A stretch of 47,500 bases of DNA from Neocallimastix lanati (nom. inval.) (lineage: Eukaryota; Neocallimastigomycota; Neocallimastigomycetes; Neocallimastigales; Neocallimastigaceae). A model generated the notes under the pieces. It searched no databases. It was not told the origin of the DNA and saw nothing but the letters and a program-made list of their open reading frames with translations. A program made the position numbers and the translations under genes. Location of the stretch: positions 322,501 through 370,000 of the forward strand of contig JACVTC010000078.1 of the NCBI GenBank assembly GCA_016946835.1. The letters are read 5' to 3'. This document shows, piece after piece, positions 37,269 to 47,500 of the stretch. How positions within the stretch are numbered: the first letter of the stretch is position 1; each line of letters opens with the position of its first letter.

Positions 37269-38378
37269 TTTTTTTGTTAGATTTATATTATAGGAAGATA
37301 TATTTAATAAAAAAAAAATTTTTTTCTTAAAATAAATTATGAATCATCTTTATTAAATGTCATAATTATTAATATAGAAAATCTGTTATGTTTTACTAGA
37401 TATAAATATATTTACATTGTTTTATTATTGTAATGAGTAAGATAGAAAAAATAATGAGAAATATGAAAAATAAATTAAAATTATTTCTATTTTAATTATA
37501 CCTTAAATTTTCTTCTATTATATTTATTAAAATAATTAAAATAATAAAATAAAATAAAACAATTTTTATAAAAATGTTTTATTTTATAAAGAATTATTGT
37601 TATATATATATTTATATATACCAATAATTTATTATCATTTATTATTATTTTCCATTAATCATAAATACTATAATTAGAAAAAAGAATTTGTTTTTGTGAA
37701 ATTGCCGCAATATCGAACATTGATGATATAAATATAATATAGTAAACCATTTCTATGTGGCGTTAATTTTCTTTTAAGAATTTTTAAAAGTAAACAATTT
37801 TTTTTTAAATATATTAAATTCCTAATAAATTAAATTATATTTATTCTATAATACAAATAAATTTATTTAATTTATCTTAATTATTAATTTTTAATGTTCG
37901 TTTTTTTTTAACATAATTAATAACTACTTTTAATTTAAAAATTAACAAATATGGTAAAAATGCGGTTAATATATTAACCAAGACCAAAAAAAAAAATACT
38001 ATAAATTTTATCTTTTAAAAAAATATTCTTTTTTACCATTCATACCATTCATAATTATTTAATATATTCATATAAAATTAATTAAACTGTAATATATACT
38101 TAATGTATAACTATATATATTAAATTATTTGTATTTATTGATTCATAAAAAATAATAACATAAAGGAAAAATAATAGAAATTATTCTTTAATAATTTCTA
38201 TTACAGATTTTCATTAAAATTATTTATTATTTATGTATATATAAAAAACAAATAATTGTTTATTTATATTTAATTAATTTTTGTAATTTTAATCTTAGCT
38301 GACTTTGTCAACAAAGTACTTCATATATGAATTTGATGCTATTTATAAAATTATAAATCTTATAAATATTAATAATTT
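37269..38378. other. AT-rich non-coding DNA
   Basis: No gene supported; a small less AT-rich patch near 37700-37760 was not identifiable. Confidence 0.5.
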
Positions 38379-38880
38379 TATTGTTATGGGTACTAGTTTA
38401 ATTGAAAATGACTTTTTTTTTTTTTATAAATTACGATTTTATTATATAGTAATGAAAATAATAGTTTTTGTGAAAATATATACATATAATTTGATATAAT
38501 TTACCGTTATAGATACTAGTTTAAGCGAAAATTACTCTTGTAAATTACGACTTTATTATATAGTAATGTAAATAATATTTTTACTTTTGGTAAGTATAAT
38601 TATAATTGTTTTTAAAATAAATAAAACATCTTTTTTTAGTTAATATATTAATACAATTACATTTAATTTATTACAATATAATTGAAATATATAGTAAATA
38701 AATTATAATTTATAAATATTATGTAGTAACGTAAATAATATTTTTTCTTATGACTAGTAAAATTATATTTTTTTTTTTAAAATAAATAAAACATCTTTTT
38801 TTAGTTAATATATTAATACAATTACATTCAATTTATTACAATATAATTGAAATATAAATTAAATAAATTATAATATATAA
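38379..38880 (+). repeat. Nested tandem duplications
   Basis: ACTAGTTTAA and TATTATATAGTAATG blocks recur near 38391-38454 and 38515-38566. A second unit of about 160 bp with AAAACATCTTTTTTTAGTTA recurs at 38560-38715 and 38723-38880. Confidence 0.8.
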
Positions 38881-39366
38881 ATATAATATACTAGACTATA
38901 TTATATATATAAAATTAATAAATTTGAGAATTTTTTCTTCTAAATGAATTAATTATTATCCATTATAAATCTAATTTAATATAAATTTAATGAATAATAT
39001 ATACCAAAGTTTAAAGATTAATTAAAATGAAATATTATTTTTTTTTACATTATTATTTAAAGATAAAGCGAAATGATTTATTGTATTTATGTGGATTTCT
39101 ATATATTAACTCATTTTATTATAAAATAAATAATTATAATAATTAAAAATTAATATCTATTAATATAAATAAATATTATAAAATTCAATTAGATTAATAA
39201 TAATAGTTTTAGAAAAAGTAATAAAAGTTTTATTATTTACAATTTTTATAAATAAAATTTTTATTAATAACTTTTTCAATAAATATTGTTTTTATTTAGA
39301 ATATATAATTTTTGAAATATGAAAATTACATATTCAATTAGTTTTGAGCGGTTAATTGATAGAATG
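38881..39366. other. AT-rich non-coding DNA
   Basis: Nothing recognised. Confidence 0.5.
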
Positions 39367-39420
39367 AATATCACCTAATAATTTAATATATTATTTTATA
39401 TTAAATTATTAGGTGATATT
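39367..39420. repeat. Perfect 24-bp hairpin with 6-nt loop
   Basis: 39367-39390 is the exact reverse complement of 39397-39420, with CACCTAATAATTTAATATA in the arm. A 40-T run follows at 39442-39481. Confidence 0.9.
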
Positions 39421-39438
39421 AAAGAAATAATTTTTAAG

Positions 39439-39481
<43 letters not shown>

Positions 39482-39482
<1 letters not shown>

Positions 39483-40434
39483 GCTAGCATTTATTATATA
39501 AATGAAAATATATTATTTAAATTAATTTTAAATAAAAATTTTATGTAATAGTAAATCTTAATTAAAGCAAAATAATAAATATAAAATAATAGTAGTTTAT
39601 AAAGTAGTATTATGCGTAATTTATTTTTATTATTTAATTTTACAAATTTATTTTTGTACATGTGGTTAATACTTTGTATATATATATATATATATATAAA
39701 CTTTTAACAAAAATTATTAATAAATTTATTTTCTTTATCTAATTTTAGATCAATGTAAATTTATATAAAATTGAATTTCTTTATTTTAAAATAAAATATT
39801 TATATTTACTAATAATATCATTATGTAACCTAGAATTAATATTACATTTATTTTTATTTAAAGTAAATAATTTAGTTTAAGTATTTTATTATTATTTTAT
39901 TATTATTATTATTTTTGTTAATAACTATTAATAACATACAATAATAAGAAATAAATATTAGTAATTAAAAATAAATAATAATAGAAAAAGTAATTAAAAA
40001 TAGAGAGTAATCAAATAATATTATTAATATTATTTATGTTCGCTATGAAATGTGTTTAAAGGGAAAGATATTGTATTATTCATATATTTAATTATGAAAG
40101 GCTACATTAATATAAATCATATATGTTTTATATATTTAAAATTAATTTATATTAATAAGTAATATGTTTTAAAATTATAATAAATATGAAAAAAGTGAAT
40201 ATTAATAAGTAGTATAAATAATAATTATAAAATAATGATTAGGTGTAATAATTTATTAATATTAATTTGGAATGGTAATAATTTTAAAATACTTTATACT
40301 ATTATAATCAAATATTTTCTAATTAAATTTAGTACTAAATATTTAAAAGTAAATATTGATAAATTCGATAATTAATACACCACAGGGTTAATATTGAAAT
40401 AAATTAAATCATCCCATTAATTACAATTATTTAC

Positions 40435-40476
<42 letters not shown>

Positions 40477-40688
40477 ATTATTATTTTTATATAATATTTT
40501 TCATATATGAGACTAATTATTTTTATATATATCATTTAAACTAAAACTTCTTTGCAATGTTTCTAAAATTTAAATTTATAAGAAATTTATATCTATTTCT
40601 AAAAAGAAAAGAGATGTTTAATTTTTTAATTAAAAATAAAAAAAAAAAACTTATCTGTATTATGTTGTTACCTTCATATAATAATCTA
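39482..40688. other. AT-rich non-coding DNA
   Basis: No gene. ATT microsatellite at about 40440-40474. Confidence 0.55.
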
Positions 40689-40705
40689 GAATTGTAAATG
40701 AAAAA
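40689..40705 (+). repeat. SINE target site duplication, left copy
   Basis: GAATTGTAAATGAAAAA, repeated at 41167-41183. Confidence 0.9.
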
Positions 40706-40724
40706 AAAAAAAAAAAAAAAAAAA

Positions 40725-41166
40725 CATAGACTTGCACATATGGGTACCCATCTCCCATATGGCCATACAGTTATTAATTAACTGTAAGGTGATGAGTTAT
40801 TGGCATACTGTATCAGCTTCGCCGCTCTCAATCGTCGTTACACACTGCCCGGAGATGCATTCCTAACGTTCCTACATATATCTCTAATGACCACGAGCAT
40901 CAGAACGGAACCATTAACTCCTCCCTAGTGGGTGTAATCATTGGCGATTGGAAATTTTACAATCATCAAGGTCTATGCTTCAATTCAAAGCGTAGTATCA
41001 GGGTTGGGTGAAATAATCATCTGAGGGAAAGCCTTATGGACATCACGTGTGGTCTCATGATATCCCAGGATAGAAACCTCATCCGATTATTTGGTGCCAT
41101 GCCGAGGATTCGAACCCCGCCCTCTACAGTGACCTGTATCGTCCTAACCGACTGGACCAACATGGC
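40725..41166 (-). mobile_element. tRNA-derived SINE, full-length copy (inverted)
   Basis: A second full-length copy, nearly identical to 16014-16454. The head, with B box and encoded CCA, lies at its right end on the minus strand. The tail is an A-run (40701-40724) on the plus strand, that is poly(T) on the sense strand. It has exact 17-bp target duplications. A small difference from 16014 is CCATAAGGCTTTCCC against CCATAAGTTTTCCC. Confidence 0.93.
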
Positions 41167-41183
41167 GAATTGTAAATGAAAAA
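41167..41183 (+). repeat. SINE target site duplication, right copy
   Basis: Exact repeat of 40689-40705. Confidence 0.9.
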
Positions 41184-41390
41184 TTGTTATTTCCCTTCCT
41201 TTAAAATATGTTTTTATGAATATTTTTTAAGAATGTATTTATAAATATTTATTATTAAAAAGAATTGCTAAAAATAGTTATAGTTTAATTGATGTTATAT
41301 TAATTATTTATTATTTTGATATGTAATATATTTTTATTTAATTTTTAATTTATATATATATAATACCTGTATTCATTTTTATGAATATGT

Positions 41391-41465
41391 AAATAAATGA
41401 ATAAATGAATAAATGAATAAATGAATAAATGAATAAATAAATAAATAATAAATAAATAAATGAAT
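41391..41465 (+). repeat. AAATGAAT octamer repeat
   Basis: About six units in tandem, grading into AAAT repeats. Confidence 0.85.
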
Positions 41466-42864
41466 ATCATTATTATAAGTTATTATTATATTGTTTTATT
41501 ATTAGAAATTAAATTAATAATATACAAAATGAAACTTTAAATTTGGTTATGTTTTATTCTTTTTAATAATTAGAAGTTTAATTAATAATATTTTTATATT
41601 AAAAATTTTATTATTTTTTTTTTTTAAACAATTTCAAAAAATAAATTAAAAAAAGAAAATTTTTTTTAATACTTAATTTATAAATGATTTATAATAATCA
41701 TTAATAACATATTAAATTTATAAATTTATAAATGTTAGCTATTTTAATGAATTAGTATTTATTAGTAATTATTATAAATTATAGAATAAACCTTATTTAT
41801 CAGTATTTTTTAAAATTTAATTTATATAAAGAAATTATTCTTATTTAAATCTAAAATATTAATAAATAATAGAGGTATATGACTTTGAAAAATTATAAAT
41901 AAAAATTATGAATAATAGTCTTTATAATTATTTTTTAAATAATATTTTTATAAATGTTCATAAAAAGAAAATAGTATTATATTTTATAAAAATTTACTTA
42001 AAAAAGTATTTTTTTTTCTATAAACAGTGATAAAACAACATACTTTTTATAATAAGAAATTGTGTTGTATATAAATTTTTATATTTATTAAAGTTTTCTT
42101 TCTTTTTCTTTTTTTTATTTTCCATTAATATTTTATTTTTCATTTTAATGTATATATGAGATTTAATAATTATGCATTTCTTTTTTAATTGCTGATCAAT
42201 TAATTCAATTGTTTTTTTTTTTTTTTTTTTTTTGTTTATATTTTATATTAATATTTTTTAATACATTTTTTTATTATTATAATAAAACAGTAGTACAAAA
42301 TGTTATTAATATGCTTATAGCTATTTTTAATTTTTATTAAATATAGAATTTTGATATTTCTGTATTATTTAATATTATTATTCAATAATTTATATATTAA
42401 TTGAGGTTGTTGAAAGCTCATAATAATATTATTATTATAATAAATGAAAGTATAAACAACTAGGAAATTTATTAAATTATATAATATCTATTGTTATACA
42501 TAAAATTAAAAATGCAAAAATAAGTTTGAGTTCTTTTAATAATAATAATAAAAAATAAATTTAAGGGGAAATTAAAATATAATTATTTTTTTAAAAAAAA
42601 ATTTTTTTTAATCATCTATAAAGTATAGAAATGGGTTGCACAATATTCATTGCATGTGCTTCTATATATGAGATAATCAATTGTTTAACATTTTAATTTT
42701 TTTTTTTTTATTTTTAATTGTGATGTATAATTTATATAAGTATTAAATTATTAAAAATTAACATTATTTTTTTTTTTTTTTATTATCATATAGTAAATTT
42801 ATATTGATATATGAAGAAACAATAGAAAAAAGATTTTTTTTTGATGGTGAAAATGTTTCATAAC

Positions 42865-42976
<112 letters not shown>

Positions 42977-43292
42977 AATATAGATTTGATTCTTTAATTA
43001 AAGTATAAAACGAAATAATAATAAAGTTTTCATCATAATTTTCATAAAAACATATATTTATAGCTTTGCCAATTTTAATAAATGATTGACAAAATTATAT
43101 ATATATATATATATATTTTAGGTTATTTGCATTTATTTATAAATATTTAAAAAGAAAACAATAAAATAATGAATTATTATTTCATTGATTATACATAAAA
43201 AGAGTTGATATTTTTAAGAAAGTTTCATTGAATTTTTAATGGGTTAAATTGTTTTTATTACTAACTTCTTTACTTTTATAAAATATAAAAAA

Positions 43293-43588
43293 GTCTTTCC
43301 AGTTTTTATCTTGGTATATAATACTGGGGGTCTAACATATATAAGGTTTATAGATCGACCCTGCGACTACTTCCCGAATTTATATGTGGTGATTTTCATC
43401 CTTCAAGGGTGTTTTTCCCTGTATATGAAGTTGGTATTCTCACTCCATTGTAAGTATTCCTGTTCCTAGACTAAATTGCTAGTGTAGAGAGCACTTTATC
43501 ATTGGAGAGAATTAACGAGAGACTGATCTGCCTATGGGAGTGACTGGTAGCTCTAATGTCATCCACTCTCGTTAATTCCAATCCAAAA
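43293..43588 (+). ncRNA. Candidate structured non-coding RNA, unknown family
   Basis: About 295 bp of near-balanced composition in AT-only surroundings, with no ORF. Visible stems are GGGTC/GACCC (43328-43332, 43357-43361), CTTCAAGGG/CCCTGTATATGAAG (43401-43430) and ATTGGAGAGAATTAACGAGAG against CTCTCGTTAATTCCAAT (43501-43521, 43566-43582). TATAAAATATAAA lies just upstream (about 43278-43290), and a T10 run, as a pol III terminator would need, starts at 43604. It matches no RNA family I can name. A decayed SINE is the alternative. Confidence 0.4.
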
Positions 43589-43603
43589 TAAGAAAAAAAA
43601 AAA

Positions 43604-43613
43604 TTTTTTTTTT
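43604..43613 (+). terminator. T10 run after the candidate RNA
   Basis: Could end pol III transcription of 43293-43588, but such runs are common here, so support is weak. Confidence 0.25.
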
Positions 43614-45873
43614 AGATTATTATTAATTAATGATATAATAGGTATTCTTATTATTTTTAAATTGAGTCATTAAATACTTAATATAATAATTAATTAAAAC
43701 ATTATTATGTTCATATTATATGTTTATAAATATTTTAGTTATATAATGAAATTTAAACACTCCATTACTTTAATTATTGATATTTATTCAAGGAAAATAT
43801 TTATTATAAATAATTATAATAGTATAATAGTAAATTATATTAATAAATTTTATAATAAAAAATAATATATTTTTAATGATAAAAAAAATAACAAAATTAA
43901 TAATTGAAATTAATGATAATAAAAGTATTAATAAAAATGAAATAGCATTATATTTTTCTTAATTACTATTATAATTAATTATCATCATCAAATATATATT
44001 AATTATATCCTTCAATTAATAAAATAGATATTAATTTATTTAAATCATTTATTTAAAAATTTTTACATACAAAGTTTTCATATTTTTTTTTTTTTTTTTT
44101 ATATTATAACAATTTATATATCATCATTGTAAAAACTTCTTTTTAAAAAAAAAAAATTTATGAACTATAATATATTAATAAATGCCATTTATTATAGAAA
44201 ATATATTATAAAAAAAATAATAAATATATAATTTTTTTTAATTGTTTAAAGTTTTTGAATTTATTATTATGCATATTAAATTCAAAATTTCTATTTTCAA
44301 TTTTATATTAATAAATATCTATTTGCATATGTAATAAAGTTTAAAAATATATTAAAAATTATTTTAACACTCGAAAATGAAAATTTCAAAGATTTTAAAC
44401 TTTCAATATAAAATTAATATTTAAATTAAGGTTTAAGAATTTTAAATATTCCAATGTACTGCTAATATACGTAAATTACTAAGTTCTGTGTTAAAGTTCA
44501 TTATGGATAAACTTTAATTAATATAAAGATCAAAATATGAATTTTTATTTTGTAATTTTTTAACTCATTTATACTAAATAATTAATTATAATATATTATG
44601 TAATTTAAATTTTATTTAACTGCTTTAATTTTATAGTTGGAAAAACCAATTTAAAATTAAATAATTATAATATATTGCAATACAATTTAATATACTTATA
44701 ATAACATAATATTTACTAAATTAAATTATAAAACTTAGATACTATTACACATAATTATAAAGAAATTATATAAAAACTATTTAATTTAATTTTAATTATT
44801 ATAGTTTTACTTTTTTATTATTATTAACTTTTCTATCAATATTAATAATATTATATATATTTAATTTTTTTTGAAATTAATGGGAATACAATAACCAAGT
44901 TTTTTTTTTTTTTTTTTTTTTTTTTAAATGAACTAATGTATATATATTTTTGTAATAATTAAATATATAAATTAGCAAAGTATATGAAATATAAAAAATT
45001 TATCCATATATTAAAATAAAAAGAATTTAAATTAATTGTAAACCTTTTTTTTTATTATAATATATTCAATACTATTTTTAATATATTATGTATTAATTAT
45101 AAAACTTAAGAAATTATTTTTTTTTTCATCCTTTATTTATTATTTATGTTATTTTTTTTTTATTATATATATTATTTTCATTTCTATATTAAATTTTTTA
45201 TTATTAATGTTCTATATATATTAAAACTATTGTAAAAAAAAGATTATCATATTAATATAAATTGTGAATGGAAATTTTATAAATAGAAAATATATTGTTT
45301 AATTAAAATAATCATTTTTAAATTATTTTTATAAAATAAAGTTTAATAACTAATAATTTATATCTTCTGTTAATAATTTTCTATTGTATAATAATTTAAT
45401 GTCTATTAATTTATTATTCATTTATTAATTTTTTATAATTAAATTACAAAAAAAATTTTAGTATATAAATTTAGCAAGAAATCCTTTACTTTTTTAAAAA
45501 TCAATTTTAATTTTTATATAATAAAGAAAAAGAATATAGTTTTTTATTTAAAAAAGAAAAATATAGAGAATATTTTAAATATATATATATCTTTCTTATA
45601 AAGAAAGTATTATTAGTAATAAAAAAAAAAAAAAAAAAAAAAATAGAAGATATAATATAACCATAGTGAAAATAATTTATATATATTATTCTTAATATAT
45701 ATAATATAAATCTGAAATATAATAAAAAATGAATATATAGACAATAAAAATAATACATGTTTAAATATTATTATAATAAAGAAACAGATAATTAAATAAT
45801 AAAAAAAATATATAATAAAACATATCATAAATTAATCAGTAATATCATTAAAAATAAAAAATATATATTAAAA
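43614..45873. other. AT-rich non-coding DNA upstream of the cyclin gene
   Basis: No other gene. Overlapping low-complexity frames on the minus strand near 45507-45828 are rejected. The last few hundred bases presumably hold the cyclin promoter, with several TATATA stretches but no clear single TATA box. Confidence 0.5.
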
Positions 45874-47164
45874 ATGGCTGCTGTTACTGTTCAAAGAAAC
45901 GAAATAGAAAATTCAAAGGATAAGTTAACTACTTATACATATACTATTAATCAATCATATTTCATTGATAGTTTATATGGTAAATATTAAAGTGAAATCA
46001 TCATAATATGTGTATATGAAATATTGGTGTTAGTTTTTTTATCGCTAATATTTAATATTTAAATATATTTTTTTATTAGATGTTGCTTGTACCATATTAA
46101 ATGAAAGTCCAATATGGAATAAACAATCATCAACTAATCAAGAAAGTCTTTGTTCTTTAAGAAGTTTCATAGTTAAAATAACTGAGTCTTCAAATACAAC
46201 TATTACTACATTCCAAGTAGCTTTATACTATTTATTACAATTACACCAAAGAATCCAAAACATAAATGAAACTTCAAAGAAACAAAAATTATACACTGCT
46301 TTATGCGGTAGAAGAATGTTTTTAGCTGCTTTAATCATTGCCTCGAAGTATGCCACTGACCGAGCTCTATCCTCAGGAACATGGGCAACACATATCATTG
46401 GTCAAAATAATGGTATTAGGAATGTTAGTGAAGTAAATTCTATTCAACAAGAATTTTTATCTATTATGGAATATGAATTATTTATTCAACATGATAATTT
46501 CAATCATTGGATGGATGAATTAAAGGAATACACAATTTTAAAGTATAAATACCTTAGTTCAAATAATCAAAAGCAAATTATGCAATGGAAAGCTCAACAA
46601 TCATATTGGTTTAAGAGACTTTCAATTGCAGCAAATATGAAACATTCAAAATTCTATTCTCCTTCAAATAGTTGCACAAATATTTCAACGTCAACACAAA
46701 ATACTAGTAATGTTATTGGAAATCCATTTTTAGTGTTCTATCAAAACAAGAAAACTGCTTTACCATCACCAACTTCTCCAATTAGTAATACCTATAATGT
46801 TTCATATGCTCAAATAAATACCCCAAGCTCTCAAATAATACCTGTACAACAAATACCTAGTAATTATTCAGGATACAATTATATTCAAAGAATTCAATTA
46901 CCTAATTATGTCATAAATAGTAATACTTTAACACCTTTATCAAATAGTTCTACTCCATATGTTCAAAATAAACCAAACCAAATAAGCATTTCCCAACCAC
47001 CAAACTATTATCAAAATTATTACCAAGGAACTATTACTAATTGCAATAATAAAAGAACTCGTTCTTCTACTGAATATTATCCAGTAGAAAAGAAAATAAA
47101 ATGTAATAATCAAATTATTCCTACTCCTCCTTCAAATTCTAGAATGTTTATTAATATTAACTAG
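45874..47164 (+). CDS. PHO85-type (Pcl-like) cyclin
   Basis: Join 45874-45979 and 46080-47164; 396 residues. This is a regulatory subunit of a Pho85/CDK5-type kinase, a family that in fungi couples nutrient and cell-cycle signals. The cyclin box spans about residues 57-172. It has the family signature GRRMFLAALIIASKYATDR (112-130), SSGTWA, then EVNSIQQEFLSIMEYELFI (153-171), typical of Pcl1/Pcl2-like rather than mitotic cyclins. The C-terminal half is low-complexity, rich in Asn, Pro, Ser and Tyr, with a bipartite nuclear signal candidate KRTR...EKKIK (360-376). The ATG opens exon 1 in frame with exon 2. Starting at residue 115 would delete half the cyclin box. The partner kinase is not in the window. 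Confidence 0.9.
45980..46079 (+). other. Intron of the cyclin gene (100 bp, phase 1)
   Basis: Donor GTAAAT, acceptor TTATTAG, and branch-site candidate GCTAATA about 34 bp upstream of the acceptor. Splicing joins G and AT to give Asp36 and keeps the frame into the cyclin box. Confidence 0.88.
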
Positions 47165-47500
47165 ATAAATACATTTTAAAAATTATTTTAATCTACATAA
47201 ATAATATAATAATTCATATATCCTCATAAATAGCTAAAAATATATCGTAATCTCATAATTAATTTAATTTAATATTTTTTTTTTTATTTAACATTTTAAA
47301 CAATTTTTGAAATTATCATTTTATTATATATATTTTTTAAATAATAATAAAGTATTAGTTTACTTTATTGTATACCAAGTATTCATAGGTTTATAATTTA
47401 TTATTTTTTTTTTAATAATTTTTGTAAAAAATTTTTCAAATCATATTTAAAATTATCTATTTAATTTATTTAAGCAAAATCAAAAGAAAATTAATAAATT
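47165..47500 (+). other. 3' flank of the cyclin gene
   Basis: AT-rich non-coding DNA. AATAAA at 47346-47351 is a possible polyadenylation signal. Confidence 0.45.

Noticed and set aside
37700-37760. Possible C/D snoRNA (TGATGAT seen)
   Set aside because: No D box or terminal stem at a suitable distance.
38305-38499. 64-codon frame
   Set aside because: Begins at a non-ATG codon, and lies in a tandem duplication whose second copy breaks the frame.
45507-45828. Overlapping minus-strand Phe/Tyr/Ile-rich frames
   Set aside because: Contain a poly(A/T) run read as Phe; two overlapping frames of random AT composition, no domain.

Overview
The window looks like nuclear DNA of an extremely AT-rich fungus. 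An anaerobic gut fungus (Neocallimastigomycota) is my best guess. Intergenic DNA is almost pure A/T with long homopolymers and ATT/AAT microsatellites. The one spliced gene has a short GT-AG intron with a fungal-type branch site and encodes a PHO85-type cyclin, a fungal family. The small heat shock proteins carry a long charged insertion inside the alpha-crystallin domain, as fungal Hsp30-type proteins do. Species cannot be fixed from sequence alone, and a dictyostelid-like AT-rich genome was considered but fits the gene desert and SINEs less well.

Positions 1-14100 are a recently rearranged cluster of five intronless small heat shock protein (Hsp20/Hsp30-type) genes, built from repeated units. 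A full unit is spacer, 3' flank, sHSP gene (-), divergent promoter, sHSP gene (+). There are two subtypes, 245 aa and 255 aa. Unit 0 has 255(-)/245(+), unit 1 has 245(-)/255(+), and unit 2 keeps only a 245(-) gene. Units 0 and 1 form a large inverted repeat (about 1671-5515 against 6905-10006) around a 1.4 kb spacer. The spacer plus part of unit 1 is repeated directly as 10220-14100. Each divergent promoter carries TTC/GAA triplets spaced 10 bp apart, matching a step-type heat shock element, and a TATA box facing the 245-type gene.

Retroelements inserted into this array mark its history. A 5'-truncated LINE-like element with a 40-A tail and a 14-bp target duplication sits in the left arm, and the inverted arm keeps the empty site. 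A 5'-truncated SINE sits in the second spacer, with its empty site in the first. Both spacers also share an old, decayed copy of the same SINE family.

The SINE family has two full-length copies (16014-16454 and, inverted, 40725-41166). Its head is a tRNA-like sequence with A and B boxes and an encoded CCA. Its body is about 365 bp, its 3' end has two hairpins, and its tail is poly(T).

Positions 14101-45873 contain no recognisable protein gene: about 32 kb of AT-rich DNA with the two SINEs, small tandem duplications, minisatellites, hairpins and two GC-richer islands (about 29290-29445 and 43293-43588) that may be structured RNAs or old repeats. The window ends with the complete PHO85-type cyclin gene (45874-47164, one intron).
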